The position numbers and the translations under genes are program-made. Of a stretch of DNA of 54,581 nucleotides, positions 8,293 to 16,471 are shown one piece after another (within the stretch, counting starts at the first letter, position 1; every line of letters begins with the position of its first letter). The notes under the pieces were generated by a model, which saw only the letters and a list, made by a program, of their open reading frames with translations, was not told the DNA's origin and ran no database searches. The stretch covers positions 5,162 through 59,742 of the forward strand of contig NZ_LMDM01000025.1 in assembly GCF_001425825.1 (NCBI RefSeq), written 5' to 3'. This stretch comes from Rhizobacter sp. Root1238. GTDB taxonomy: Bacteria; Pseudomonadota; Gammaproteobacteria; Burkholderiales; Burkholderiaceae_C.

Positions 8293-9417
8293 TCAGGTCG
8301 CGACGGCGGCATGCACCGCGGGGGCGGCGGCGCGCGGCATCGGCACCTTCTTGCTCCAGCGGATGGCCGGCAGTTCGACGGCGCGGTACAGGATCCACGC
8401 GGCGACGATGCTGGTCGCGATGCCGCAGGCCATGTACAGCAGGCCGAGCGGCACGGAAGGGTGGTCGCCGAACAGCTTCTTCAGCACCGAGATCGTGCTC
8501 CAGCCGACGATCGGGTGCATCAGGTACAGGCTGTACGACAGCTTGCCGAGGAACTGGTGCACCGCGCCGTCGAGCCAGCCGCGCGCGGCCACCCAGCGGC
8601 TGGACAGCACCAGCACCAGCGCGGCCAGCACCGGCGCCAGGTGGGGCAGCGACGGCGCGCTGCCGAACACCACCGCGAGCTCCACGCCGACCAGCGCCCA
8701 CCACCAGCGCCACGACAGGTCGCCGAACACGCACCAGCAGGTCAGCGCGCCCAGCGCGAACATGTGCCAGTAGCGCACGAACAGGCCGTCGACCGGCAGC
8801 TTGATCTGGCCGACCGCGAGCACCAGCGACAACGCGGCGAGCGCGGCGATCGCGAGGATCGGGCGGCTGCGCGGCTGGGCGGGATCGTGCGCGGCGGTCA
8901 GCACCAGCACCAGCACGAGGTAGAACTGCAGCTCGATGCACAGCGTCCAGAACACCGCCGAGATGTCGCCGTAGCCGAGGATGTCCTGCAGGTAGAACAG
9001 GTGCGAGACGATCTGCGCGGCGGAGAACTGGCCGCGGCCGGCGAGCTCGCTGAACAGCAGCGCCGACAGCTTGGCCATCCCGATGCACAGGATGATGGTG
9101 GCCCAGTACGGCGGGTCGAGCCGCACCGAGCGGCGCAGCGCGAACATCGCGACGTAGCGGCCCGACAGCGGCGCGTCGCGCAGGCTCATCGAGATCACGA
9201 AGCCGCTCAGCACGAAGAACACGTTGACGCCGGTGGCGCCGAAGCTGCCGATCAGCGCGTGCAGCCAGTCGGGCGTGAAGGGCCGCAGCAGCGTTTCGGT
9301 GTTGAGGTAGAGGTGGTACAGCACGACCAGCATCGCCGCGATGCCGCGCAGGCCGTCGACCGTCAGGTTGCGCGAGGGCAACGAGGCGGTGGCGGTGGGG
9401 GTGGCGGGTCGGGTCAT
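8293..9417 (-). CDS. Acyltransferase family 3 membrane protein
   Basis: The 374-aa protein has about ten membrane helices and hallmarks of the acyltransferase 3 family (OafA/NolL type): VDGLRGIAAMLVVLYH near the N-terminus, with the catalytic-type His, the VFFVLSGFVIS helix, and the FWTLCIELQFYL motif. These enzymes acetylate or succinylate sugars of surface glycans at the inner membrane. The start at 9417 is the ATG that places the conserved first helix about 20 residues in. It is the first gene of the minus-strand polysaccharide operon, so the operon promoter should lie in the 184-bp divergent region 9418-9601, where I could not identify a convincing -10/-35 pair. Confidence 0.9.
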   Translation of the reverse strand: MTRPATPTATASLPSRNLTVDGLRGIAAMLVVLYHLYLNTETLLRPFTPDWLHALIGSFGATGVNVFFVLSGFVISMSLRDAPLSGRYVAMFALRRSVRLDPPYWATIILCIGMAKLSALLFSELAGRGQFSAAQIVSHLFYLQDILGYGDISAVFWTLCIELQFYLVLVLVLTAAHDPAQPRSRPILAIAALAALSLVLAVGQIKLPVDGLFVRYWHMFALGALTCWCVFGDLSWRWWWALVGVELAVVFGSAPSLPHLAPVLAALVLVLSSRWVAARGWLDGAVHQFLGKLSYSLYLMHPIVGWSTISVLKKLFGDHPSVPLGLLYMACGIATSIVAAWILYRAVELPAIRWSKKVPMPRAAAPAVHAAVAT

Positions 9418-9601
9418 GCGGGTCGGTGTGCGGGCAGGTCGGCGGGGTCTGGAAGCGTCCTGCCGGGGGGAAAGGCGTCGCATTGCACCATAGGGACCTG
9501 GCAGAAAACACCACCCGGGCAGGGGGTCGTCCCTCGGGCAGGGGGGACGGCGGCAGAGGGGAAAAACACGCACGGAATGTGACTTTGTCCATAATCTGCC
9601 G

Positions 9602-10762
9602 ATGTCCTCCCGCCCGGCACACCGTCCGCCCCGCGCCTCGCCGGCGCGCCGCGAACTGCTGTGGCGGCTGGCGTCGATCGCCGCGATCTCGGCCGCCCCG
9701 GCCGGAACCCGTGCGGCCACCGACCCGTTCGTCACCTGGATGCAGATGCTGCACGACCAGTGGGCGGTGCCGGCCTACGAGACGCTGGACCGCAGCGCGG
9801 CCGGGCTGGTGACGGTGCTCGAGGCGGCGATGGCGGCCGGCGGCAAGCCGACGCCGGGCCAGCTGAAGGAAGGCCAGGCGCTGTGGCTGCAGGCGATGCT
9901 GAGCTGGCGTCGGCTGGAGGCGCTGCAGATGGGGCCGACGCTCGCGCGGCGCAGCTCGAAGGCGATCGACTTCTGGCCGACCCGGCCGAAGGTGATCCAG
10001 CAGGCCGCCACGATCACCGCGACGGCGCCGATGAGCGGTCCGGCCGCCAACGACGCGATGGAGCGCTGGGGCACCGCGGTGAAGGGGCTGCCGGCGCTCG
10101 AATGGCTGCTGTTCCCGGCCGGCGCCGAGCCCGACGCGCCGGTGCTGCGCAGCCCGGCGCTGTGTCGCTACACGCTGCGCATCGCGATGTCGCTGAAGGA
10201 AGAGGTGGGCCTGCTGCTGGCCGGCTGGCGCACCGAGGCCGACCGTTGGCGTTCGGCGACGCCGCCCGACGTGCCGGCGGCGAAGAAGCTGATCCTGAAC
10301 CTGCTGGTGGGCAGCGTCGAGCTGCTGCGCGGCAAGAAGCTCGAGAAGGCGGCCCGCGCGCAGGCGCTGCAGGTGCCGGGGCAGCGCGATGCGCTGGAGA
10401 ACTTCGACAGCATGCGCACGAAGCACACGCGGGAGTTCCTGCTGGCGCATGTGGATGGCGTCGCACAGCTGCTGCTCGGGCAGACGCCCGGCCTGGCCTA
10501 CACGCAGGGCGGGCCGCGCTGGGGGCTGGACGACGTGCTGGCCGAACAGGGCCTTGGAAAGCCGCACGGGCCGGCGCTGCGGCGCGCGGTGGCGGCGGTG
10601 CGGCAATCGATCGCCGCGCTGCCGGTCGATGCGGCCACCTGGACGCCGGCACGCATCGCGCCGCCGCTGAAGGCGCTGGTCGCGCTGCGCGCGGTGATCG
10701 ACCCGCCGATCGCGACCGCATGGAAGGTGACGATCGAATTCACCGATGCCGATGGAGATTGA
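9602..10762 (+). CDS. Imelysin-like periplasmic protein with Tat-type signal
   Basis: The 386-aa product has an RRELLWRLASIAAISA N-terminus, consistent with a twin-arginine signal, then a helical domain. The segment GLPALEWLLFPAG matches the imelysin (M75-like, EfeO-related) signature in which the G-x-H-x-x-E region is conserved; here the His is replaced, as in many family members that lack peptidase function. Imelysin-family proteins are iron-linked surface or periplasmic proteins. It is usually found with a partner imelysin and a DUF1513 gene, which are absent here. A TATAAT-like CATAAT hexamer lies only 6 bp upstream of the ATG, too close for a normal leader, so the promoter is unresolved. 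Confidence 0.85.
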   Translation: MSSRPAHRPPRASPARRELLWRLASIAAISAAPAGTRAATDPFVTWMQMLHDQWAVPAYETLDRSAAGLVTVLEAAMAAGGKPTPGQLKEGQALWLQAMLSWRRLEALQMGPTLARRSSKAIDFWPTRPKVIQQAATITATAPMSGPAANDAMERWGTAVKGLPALEWLLFPAGAEPDAPVLRSPALCRYTLRIAMSLKEEVGLLLAGWRTEADRWRSATPPDVPAAKKLILNLLVGSVELLRGKKLEKAARAQALQVPGQRDALENFDSMRTKHTREFLLAHVDGVAQLLLGQTPGLAYTQGGPRWGLDDVLAEQGLGKPHGPALRRAVAAVRQSIAALPVDAATWTPARIAPPLKALVALRAVIDPPIATAWKVTIEFTDADGD

Positions 10763-10787
10763 CCCACCCTGCAGAAAGGAGCCTCGC

Positions 10788-11294
10788 ATGACGACCCTGA
10801 CGACCCCGCGCTTCGAGCAGCGCACCGAGCAGCCCTGCATGTTCATCCGCACCGAGGTGTCGATGGGCGAGATCGGAACGAAGGTGGTGCCGCTGATCCC
10901 GCAGCTGTTCGAGTGGCTTCAGGCGCACGACGTGCCGCCGGTCGGCCCGCTGTTCTTCCGCTACAACGTGATCGACATGGCCGGGATGATGGAGATCGAC
11001 GTCGGCACCATCGTCCGCAAGCCGGCCGCGGGAGACGCCCGGGTGCAGTCGGGCAGCGTCCCCGCCGGCAGCTACGTGACGATGCGCCACACCGGCCACC
11101 CCGAGGAGCTGATGCCGGCCACCGCCTACCTGCTCGCCTGGGGCCAGCAGCAGAACGTGGCATGGCGCAAGCAGCCGCGCGGCAGCGCGGAGGTGTGGGC
11201 CGGCCGCTACGAGTTCTACCTCGACGGGCCCGACACCGAACCCGACATGTCGAAGTGGCGCACCGACCTGGTGTTCGCCGCCGAGCCGCGCTGA
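10788..11294 (+). CDS. GyrI-like small-molecule-binding domain protein
   Basis: The 168-aa protein resembles the stand-alone effector-binding domain of AraC/MerR activators (GyrI/SBMC fold). It starts with paired beta strands (CMFIRTEVSMGEIGTKV), contains GPLFFRYNVID and ends with a WAGRYEFYLDGPDTEP strand. The domain binds hydrophobic or cationic small molecules, and stand-alone copies may buffer or hydrolyse them. I chose ATG 10788 because a strong AAAGGAG ribosome binding site lies 7 bp upstream; the longer frame from 10746 overlaps the imelysin gene. It lies 25 bp after the imelysin-like gene and meets the MurA-like gene tail to tail with one base between. Confidence 0.85.
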   Translation: MTTLTTPRFEQRTEQPCMFIRTEVSMGEIGTKVVPLIPQLFEWLQAHDVPPVGPLFFRYNVIDMAGMMEIDVGTIVRKPAAGDARVQSGSVPAGSYVTMRHTGHPEELMPATAYLLAWGQQQNVAWRKQPRGSAEVWAGRYEFYLDGPDTEPDMSKWRTDLVFAAEPR

Positions 11295-11295
11295 C

Positions 11296-12597
11296 TCAGT
11301 CGCCCGCCTCCCATTCGATCCTGGCCCCGAGCGCACACAGGTTCTCGACGAACTGCGGGTGCGCGCGCCGGATCGGCCCGGCGTTGCGGATCACCGAGCG
11401 GCCGGGGATGCTCGCGGCCAGCATCAGCAGCGCGATCGCGACGCGGATGATGTACGGGCTCTCGACCTCGGCCGGCGACAGCGGCTTGCCGCCGAAGGTG
11501 ACGATGCGGTGCGGATCCGACTGGAAGGCATGCGCGCCGAACTTCGACAGCTCCGAGGTCCAGCCGAGCGCGCCGTCGTAGACCTTGTTCCAGAACATCA
11601 CGCTGCCGTGCGCCCGCGTGCCGAGTGCGATGAAGATCGGCAGCAGGTCCACCGGCAGGTAGGGCCAGGGCGCGGCCTCGATCTTCGGCAGCATGTTCTG
11701 CGTGAACGGCTCGGCCACGCGCAGCGGGCCGTCGACGACGGTGCGCGACCAGCCGCCCTCGTGGACGACCTGCACGCCGAGCTTCGCGAACGTGCGGTCG
11801 ATCAGCGGGAACTGGTGCGACGCGGTGTTGCGCACCCGCACGTCACCTCCGGTGATCGCGCCGAGCGCGAGGAAGGTGACCACCTCGTGGAAATCGTCGG
11901 CGAAGCTGTAGTCGGCGCCGCCGAGCGCGTCGACGCCGTGGATCGTCAGCCGCGAGGTGCCGCAGCCCTCGATGCGCGCGCCGAGCTGGCGCATGAACTC
12001 GCAGAACTCCTGCACGTGCGGCTCGGAGGCGGCGTTCATCAGCGTCGCGCTGCCTTCGGCCAGCGCGGCGCACAGCACGAAATTCTCGGTGGTGGTGACC
12101 GACGCGTAGTCGAGCCAGTGGTCGGCCGCGCGCAGCGGCCCGTCGCTGCGCACCACCAGCGCATCGAGCCGGCGCTCGACGCGCGCGCCGAAGCGCTGCA
12201 GCACCTCGACGTGCGGATCGATCTCGCGCACGCCCAGCGTGCAGCCCTGCACATCGTTCTCGATGCGGGCGACGCCGAAGCGCGCCAGCAGCGGCGGCAC
12301 CAGCATGATCGACGAGCGCATCTCCTGCGGCAGTCGGTGCACCGTCTCGTCGAAGTTCGTGTGGCGGTGGTGCAGGTCGAGCAGGCCGGTCCTGAAGTCG
12401 ACCTCGACCCGGCTGCCGAGCGCGCGGAAGACCTCGAGGATCTTGCGCACGTCGGTGATGTCGGGCACGCGGCGCAGGCGCACCGGCTGGCGTGTCAGCA
12501 GCGTGGCGCACAGGATCGGCAGCACCGCGTTCTTGTTGGCCGACGGGACGATGCGGCCCGACAGGGGCTGGCCGCCGTGAACGATGAGGTGGGACAT
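11296..12597 (-). CDS. MurA-family enolpyruvyl transferase (UDP-GlcNAc 1-carboxyvinyltransferase-like)
   Basis: The 433-aa protein aligns by eye with MurA along its length. Lys22 and Asn23 are present in SANKNAVLPIL, the PEP-binding Cys in VQGCTLGVREIDPH is residue 119, and an Asp equivalent to MurA Asp305 is in PYLPVDLLPIF; a late YIIRVAIALLMLA segment holds the Arg397 equivalent. MurA catalyses the first committed step of peptidoglycan synthesis. The sequence is divergent in the loop around Cys and in motif spacing, so it may be a paralogue acting on another sugar nucleotide. It stands away from the usual murA neighbours. The start at 12597 follows a perfect leader hairpin and has no obvious ribosome binding site. 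Confidence 0.85.
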   Translation of the reverse strand: MSHLIVHGGQPLSGRIVPSANKNAVLPILCATLLTRQPVRLRRVPDITDVRKILEVFRALGSRVEVDFRTGLLDLHHRHTNFDETVHRLPQEMRSSIMLVPPLLARFGVARIENDVQGCTLGVREIDPHVEVLQRFGARVERRLDALVVRSDGPLRAADHWLDYASVTTTENFVLCAALAEGSATLMNAASEPHVQEFCEFMRQLGARIEGCGTSRLTIHGVDALGGADYSFADDFHEVVTFLALGAITGGDVRVRNTASHQFPLIDRTFAKLGVQVVHEGGWSRTVVDGPLRVAEPFTQNMLPKIEAAPWPYLPVDLLPIFIALGTRAHGSVMFWNKVYDGALGWTSELSKFGAHAFQSDPHRIVTFGGKPLSPAEVESPYIIRVAIALLMLAASIPGRSVIRNAGPIRRAHPQFVENLCALGARIEWEAGD

Positions 12598-12598
12598 G

Positions 12599-12643
12599 GG
12601 ACAGTGCGCGAGGCGCGCGGTGGTGGGCACCGGCGCACTGTCC
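12599..12643 (-). promoter_or_regulatory. Leader hairpin or operator directly before the MurA-like start
   Basis: Positions 12599-12609 (GGACAGTGCGC) and 12633-12643 are a perfect 11-bp inverted repeat separated by 23 bp. The 3' arm on the minus strand ends one base before the ATG of the MurA-like gene, so a folded leader would block initiation; alternatively the dyad is a protein operator. No Shine-Dalgarno sequence is visible between the arm and the ATG. Function is inferred. Confidence 0.55.
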
Positions 12644-12686
12644 GCGGCGTCGTCGAACGCCGGATGAAGTCCGTGTGAAGTGGCGG

Positions 12687-12920
12687 CTAGCCTTCGTAGC
12701 CTTCGACTGTCTTTTCGTCGCGCACTCGCGCGCCCGACGGGTCTTCACCGAACTCCCGTTTGGCCCGGCGCTGCCGCAGCAGGTCCCAGCACTGGTCGAG
12801 CTGGTGCTCGATGTGGCGGATGCGCTCGGCGTTCTGGCCGGGCGCCTTGGCGCCGTCGCGCAGGTGCTGCTCCTCGTCGACGAGGGCGCTGATGTGGTCG
12901 AGGATCGATTTGTCGCTCAT
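12687..12920 (-). CDS. DUF2630 family small protein
   Basis: This 77-aa acidic, helical protein begins MSDKSILDHISALVDEE and continues with HIEHQLDQCWDLLRQRRAKRE and FGEDP, which is the DUF2630 pattern. The family is short, of unknown function, and best known from Actinobacteria, with scattered proteobacterial members. The start codon abuts the second copy of the intercistronic repeat, which supplies its GAGGGG ribosome binding site. The gene stands alone between GspB and the MurA-like gene on the same strand, 89 bp before the MurA-like start. Possible transfer is suggested by family distribution only. Confidence 0.85.
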   Translation of the reverse strand: MSDKSILDHISALVDEEQHLRDGAKAPGQNAERIRHIEHQLDQCWDLLRQRRAKREFGEDPSGARVRDEKTVEGYEG

Positions 12921-13002
12921 GACAGCCCCTCGTCCGATGAGTACATCGGCCGATCCCCCGAGGGGATGCCGGCCGGCTTGGGAGCGGCCCGGCGCTCGGC
13001 CG
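12921..13002 (-). repeat. Intercistronic 82-bp repeat carrying a hairpin-sequestered RBS, copy B
   Basis: This is the second copy of the repeat at 6701-6782, with about four or five substitutions. Arms 12926-12932/12959-12965 (outer) and 12934-12939/12944-12949 (inner) are intact, while differences fall in the loop and between the arms. As in copy A, the start codon follows immediately and the next codon is also Ser (AGC), so the shared block includes ATGAGC. The gene served is DUF2630, unrelated to the polymerase gene of copy A. Confidence 0.85.
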
Positions 13003-13076
13003 GCTTCGCGTCGAACAGTAGCGGTCTCACGGTGCGTTCTCCTGCAGTGGCGGATGGGCCGCAGCGTACGCCGGAA

Positions 13077-13757
13077 TCAGTAGCCGACGCTGTAGCGGTA
13101 GTTCTTGTAGCGCAGCACCGCCGACTTGAGCTGGATCTGCTCCAGATGCAGGTTGGGCGCGACGATGTCGCCCTCGTGATACAGCTGGCCGTTGACGATC
13201 AGCATGCGGTTCGCGCGGCTCGCGGAGTAGGTGGCGCCGCTGATCGCGAGCGTCGGCAACTGGCGGCGCACGTCCTCGGGCAGCTCGCTCAGCGGCACGG
13301 CCTTCGGCTCGTCCGGCGGCGGGGCGCTGCGCACCGGCTCTCGCCTGGCCGGGGCCGGCGGCTTGCGCTGCGGCTTGTCGACGGCTGCGGCGACGCGCTC
13401 TGGCGCGGGTGTCGCCGGCGCGGCGGCAGCGATCGGCTCCTGCACCGGCGCCGGCGTCGGCAGCGCGGTTGCCACCGGCGCCGGCGCGACCGGCGGCGGC
13501 GCCGGCTGCACCAGCGGCGGCGGTGCCGACACGATCACCTCGATCGGCTTGTCGCGCCCGAACGCCATCCATGCGAACACGACGACCAGCGCCAGCCCCA
13601 GCAGCGACGCGACGAAGCCCCAGCGCATGCCGCCGCGGCCGTCCGGCAGGTCGTCGTCATCGGCTGCGGCGCTGCCCGGCTGGGCATGCAGCCCGGGCAC
13701 GCGGCCCCGTTCGCGTTCGGAATCGGCGCGCCGCAGGGCATCGAGGATGTAGGACAT
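13077..13757 (-). CDS. gspB: GspB-type type II secretion accessory protein
   Basis: The 226-aa protein begins with the characteristic MSYILDALRRADSERERG, has one membrane helix (about residues 45-66), a Pro/Ala-rich periplasmic linker and a C-terminal GspB domain with DVRRQLPTLAISGATYS and RMLIVNGQLYHEGD. GspB (ExeB) pairs with the ATPase GspA (ExeA) to assemble the secretin through the peptidoglycan in type II secretion. It follows gspA by 11 bp on the same strand, consistent with an operon. No other type II secretion gene is in the window, so the system must be encoded elsewhere. Confidence 0.92.
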   Translation of the reverse strand: MSYILDALRRADSERERGRVPGLHAQPGSAAADDDDLPDGRGGMRWGFVASLLGLALVVVFAWMAFGRDKPIEVIVSAPPPLVQPAPPPVAPAPVATALPTPAPVQEPIAAAAPATPAPERVAAAVDKPQRKPPAPARREPVRSAPPPDEPKAVPLSELPEDVRRQLPTLAISGATYSASRANRMLIVNGQLYHEGDIVAPNLHLEQIQLKSAVLRYKNYRYSVGY

Positions 13758-13768
13758 CGCAATGCCTT

Positions 13769-15472
13769 TCAGTGGACCAGGCCGGCATCGGCCTGCAGGC
13801 GCGGCTCGTCGACGCCGGCGGCGCGGTTGAGCTGCATGAAGGTGGTCGGACCGGCGACACCGTCGGCAGCGAGGCCCCAGGCGACCTGGAAGCTGGCGAG
13901 GCGCGATTTCAGCGCGGCATTGAACGTCGAGGCGCCGCTCGGTGCGCTCGCGCCTTCGGCCCGCGCGACCAGCGCGGCCAGTGCGTCGACCACCGGCCCG
14001 CCGCTGCCTTCGTTGACCGCCGACTGGTAGCCCTCGGGCGCACGCCAGAAGGTCGCGAAATCGCCGCGCCACACCTTGGCCAGCGACAGCAGCGACACCG
14101 TCTGCGAGACGCCGCCGGCGCGCAGCGTCGCGGTCTGCGGCGTCAGCGCGGTCAGCAGCACGAACACCGACTGCCCGGCGTCGTCGCGCAGCAGCAGGAT
14201 GCCGGGCCGGCTCAGCTGGCGGATCAGCGCCAGCGTCGCCACGGTGCGGAAGCACAGCAGGTTCTCGCGCTGTGCGCTGGCGCAGGGGTCGGGCAGGTCG
14301 GCGGCCAGCTTCCAGGCCGGGGCCAGTTCGCGCCAGGCTTCCTTCTCGGTGCGCCAGGCGGTCTTCAGGCCGTCGCGCAGGTCGAGCGACACCGCGCTCG
14401 CCGGCGGCGCGGCGGGCGTGGCGGCCGATGCGGCCGCGACCGCAGGCCGCGCCTTGTCGGGCGAACTGGCGGCCGACGCCGGGAACTGCGAGGCCTGCGC
14501 ATCGGGGGTGCCATTGGACGGCCGCCCGAGCCGGCCGTCGACCGCCCAGGCCACCATGCCCAGCAGCGCCGCGGCACCGGCCGCGCCGAGCCCCCAGCGC
14601 GCCACATGCGGGAAGCGCGAGCCGGCCGGCAGCGTCGCGTCGTCGTCATGCGCCGAGCCGAACACCTCGGCCGCCGCCTTGTCGACGATGGCCTCGTCGA
14701 CGCGCGGCTGGCCCTGCCCGTAGGCGCCCAGCAGCGCGCGGTCGCACAGCAGGTTGATGCGCCGCGGCACGCCGCGCGAGAGCTGGTAGATGCGGTGGCG
14801 CGCCGGCCGGTCGAAGGGCAGTGCGGTGCGCATGCCGGCGACCGCCATGCGGTGGCGGATGTACTGCGAGGTTTCCTTCTCGCTCAGCGCCTTCAGGTGG
14901 TAGCGGGCGATCACGCGCTGCGCGAGCTGCTCCAGCTGCGGCCGCGCCAGCATGTCGCGCAGCTCCGGCTGGCCGATCAGGATGATCTGCAGCAGCTTGC
15001 GTTCGGTGGTCTCGAGGTTGGTCAGCAGGCGCAGCTGCTCCAGCACGTCGGGCGACAGGTTCTGAGCCTCGTCGATGATCAGCACGTTGTTCAGGCCGAT
15101 CGCATGCGTGCGCAGCAGGAAATCGTTCAGCGGGTCGAGGTAGTCCTTCACCGTCGGCGCGCCGGGGCCCTGGTGCTGGTACGGGATGCGGAATTCCTCG
15201 CAGACCGTCTTCAGCAGCTCGAACACCGTCAGCTTCGGGTTGAAGATGTAGGCGACGTTGCAGCGCTTCGGGATCTGCTCGAGGAAGCAGCGACAGACGG
15301 TGGTCTTGCCGGCGCCGATCTCGCCGGTCAGCAGCACGAAGCCGCCGCCGCCGCGCACGCCGTACAGCAGGTGGGCGAGCGCCTCGCGGTGCCGCTCGCT
15401 CATGAACAGGTAGCGCGGATCCGGGGCGATCGAGAAGGGCTCCTGCTTGAGCCCGAAGAATGGCGCGTACAT
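13769..15472 (-). CDS. gspA: GspA/ExeA-type AAA ATPase with peptidoglycan-binding domain
   Basis: The 567-aa protein starts with MYAPFFGLKQEPFSIAPDPR and the AAA domain: Walker A GEIGAGKTT (about residues 50-58), Walker B NVLIIDEAQ, and a sensor region LIGQPELRDML. A membrane helix follows near residue 295, then a Pro/Ala linker, a region like an inactive C39 peptidase (RPGILLLRDDAGQSVFVLL) and a C-terminal peptidoglycan-binding domain (LASFQVAWGLAADGVAGP). In Aeromonas ExeA uses ATP to place the ExeD secretin through the cell wall. It is the first gene of a gspA-gspB pair. Confidence 0.93.
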   Translation of the reverse strand: MYAPFFGLKQEPFSIAPDPRYLFMSERHREALAHLLYGVRGGGGFVLLTGEIGAGKTTVCRCFLEQIPKRCNVAYIFNPKLTVFELLKTVCEEFRIPYQHQGPGAPTVKDYLDPLNDFLLRTHAIGLNNVLIIDEAQNLSPDVLEQLRLLTNLETTERKLLQIILIGQPELRDMLARPQLEQLAQRVIARYHLKALSEKETSQYIRHRMAVAGMRTALPFDRPARHRIYQLSRGVPRRINLLCDRALLGAYGQGQPRVDEAIVDKAAAEVFGSAHDDDATLPAGSRFPHVARWGLGAAGAAALLGMVAWAVDGRLGRPSNGTPDAQASQFPASAASSPDKARPAVAAASAATPAAPPASAVSLDLRDGLKTAWRTEKEAWRELAPAWKLAADLPDPCASAQRENLLCFRTVATLALIRQLSRPGILLLRDDAGQSVFVLLTALTPQTATLRAGGVSQTVSLLSLAKVWRGDFATFWRAPEGYQSAVNEGSGGPVVDALAALVARAEGASAPSGASTFNAALKSRLASFQVAWGLAADGVAGPTTFMQLNRAAGVDEPRLQADAGLVH

Positions 15473-15584
15473 GGGGGCGGGGTGACGGTGCGAGCGGCCG
15501 GTGCGGCCTCGCGCAGTCTATCGCCGCCCGGCGCCTTCACGGCGCCGGAGATGCACGCGATCGATCAGCGGGGAAGAGGACCGC

Positions 15585-15707
15585 TCAGACGAACGAATGG
15601 GCGAAGCCGACGAGGGCCATCGCGCCGGTCGCGAGCACCACCAGCACCCAGTTCGGCAGGAAGCCGTGGGGGACGGGGCGGGCGCGGTGACGTTGTTTGT
15701 CAATCAT
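15585..15707 (-). CDS. Small single-span membrane protein (40 aa)
   Basis: A 40-codon frame begins MIDKQRHRARPVPHG, basic and hydrophilic, followed by one clean membrane helix (about residues 20-39, NWVLVVLATGAMALVGFAHS). A GGAG ribosome binding site lies about 8 bp before the ATG. The positive-inside charge pattern predicts an N-in, C-out protein. I do not recognise a family. It lies between the pilin gene and gspA on the same strand. The size is below usual annotation limits, and expression is unproven. Confidence 0.5.
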   Translation of the reverse strand: MIDKQRHRARPVPHGFLPNWVLVVLATGAMALVGFAHSFV

Positions 15708-15833
15708 GTGAACTCCGTGTGTCCGGATCGCCCCGAAACCGCCGGAACGACCGCCCGGCGCGGGATTTCCGGCCAGGCGAGTCTCTTCAAGCGATCTTCG
15801 TGCCAGCCTTTCGGCGGCCGCGGAGCGCCGAAT

Positions 15834-16325
15834 TCAGCGGCAGTTCACCGGCAGGAAATTGGCCGGCACATCGGTCTTGTTCAGGCCCTTGGCCGTCATC
15901 TGGGCCGGCACCGCCGAATTGCCGCAGACCCACGACACCGGCACGACCTGCGCGTCTTCGACCACCGCCGGGCGCAGCGTCAGCGTCTTGCCGCGGATCG
16001 CGCCGTTGGCCTGGTTGCCGAAGGTGATCTGGATCGCGCCCGACTCGACCGCCACCGCGCTGACCAGCGTGCTGACGATCTTGTCGCTGGCCGGCAGCCC
16101 GGCGGCGGCGTTGTCCACCGGCAGGGTCTTGGTGGTGGCCCAGGCGGCGGCCACCGGCGCCTTCGCGATGTCGGCCAGCTTGACCGCCTCGACCAGCTGC
16201 CCGCGCACCAGGCGGCCCTGCATGCTGGGCACCGCCAGCGTGGCCAGCACGGCAATGACGGCCACGACCACCATCAGTTCGATCAGCGTGAATCCGCGCG
16301 AAGGGCGGTGGGAGCGTGCGTGCAT
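15834..16325 (-). CDS. Type IV pilin-like protein
   Basis: The 163-aa product begins MHARSHRPSRGFTLIELMVVVAVIAVLATLAVP (shown by its key features: Gly before FTLIE, a Glu at mature position 5, and a long hydrophobic helix), the class III signal processed by prepilin peptidase. A C-terminal Cys pair (VCGNS and NCR) would form the D-loop disulfide of PilA-type pilins. The ATG at 16325 has a GAGG ribosome binding site; an in-frame ATG at 16349 would lengthen the leader by eight residues. It could be a major pilin, a minor pilin or a type II pseudopilin. No pil genes flank it. Confidence 0.88.
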   Translation of the reverse strand: MHARSHRPSRGFTLIELMVVVAVIAVLATLAVPSMQGRLVRGQLVEAVKLADIAKAPVAAAWATTKTLPVDNAAAGLPASDKIVSTLVSAVAVESGAIQITFGNQANGAIRGKTLTLRPAVVEDAQVVPVSWVCGNSAVPAQMTAKGLNKTDVPANFLPVNCR

Positions 16326-16471
16326 GCGGGCCTCGTAGCGATGGCGCATTCTGCCGTGGCGCGGCGGTTGCACCGGTTTCGATCGGTGACCTGCGCCGGC
16401 TTGCCCTGCGGCGGTGGCCGGGTTAGAAACCAGCCCATCCGGCACCCCTGCGCCGGCACCGCGGAGACCGC

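Noticed and set aside
15530-15548. GGCGCC hairpin after the small membrane protein as terminator
   Set aside because: A good stem is present but no T-run follows on the transcribed strand, and it is too GC-rich a region to stand out.
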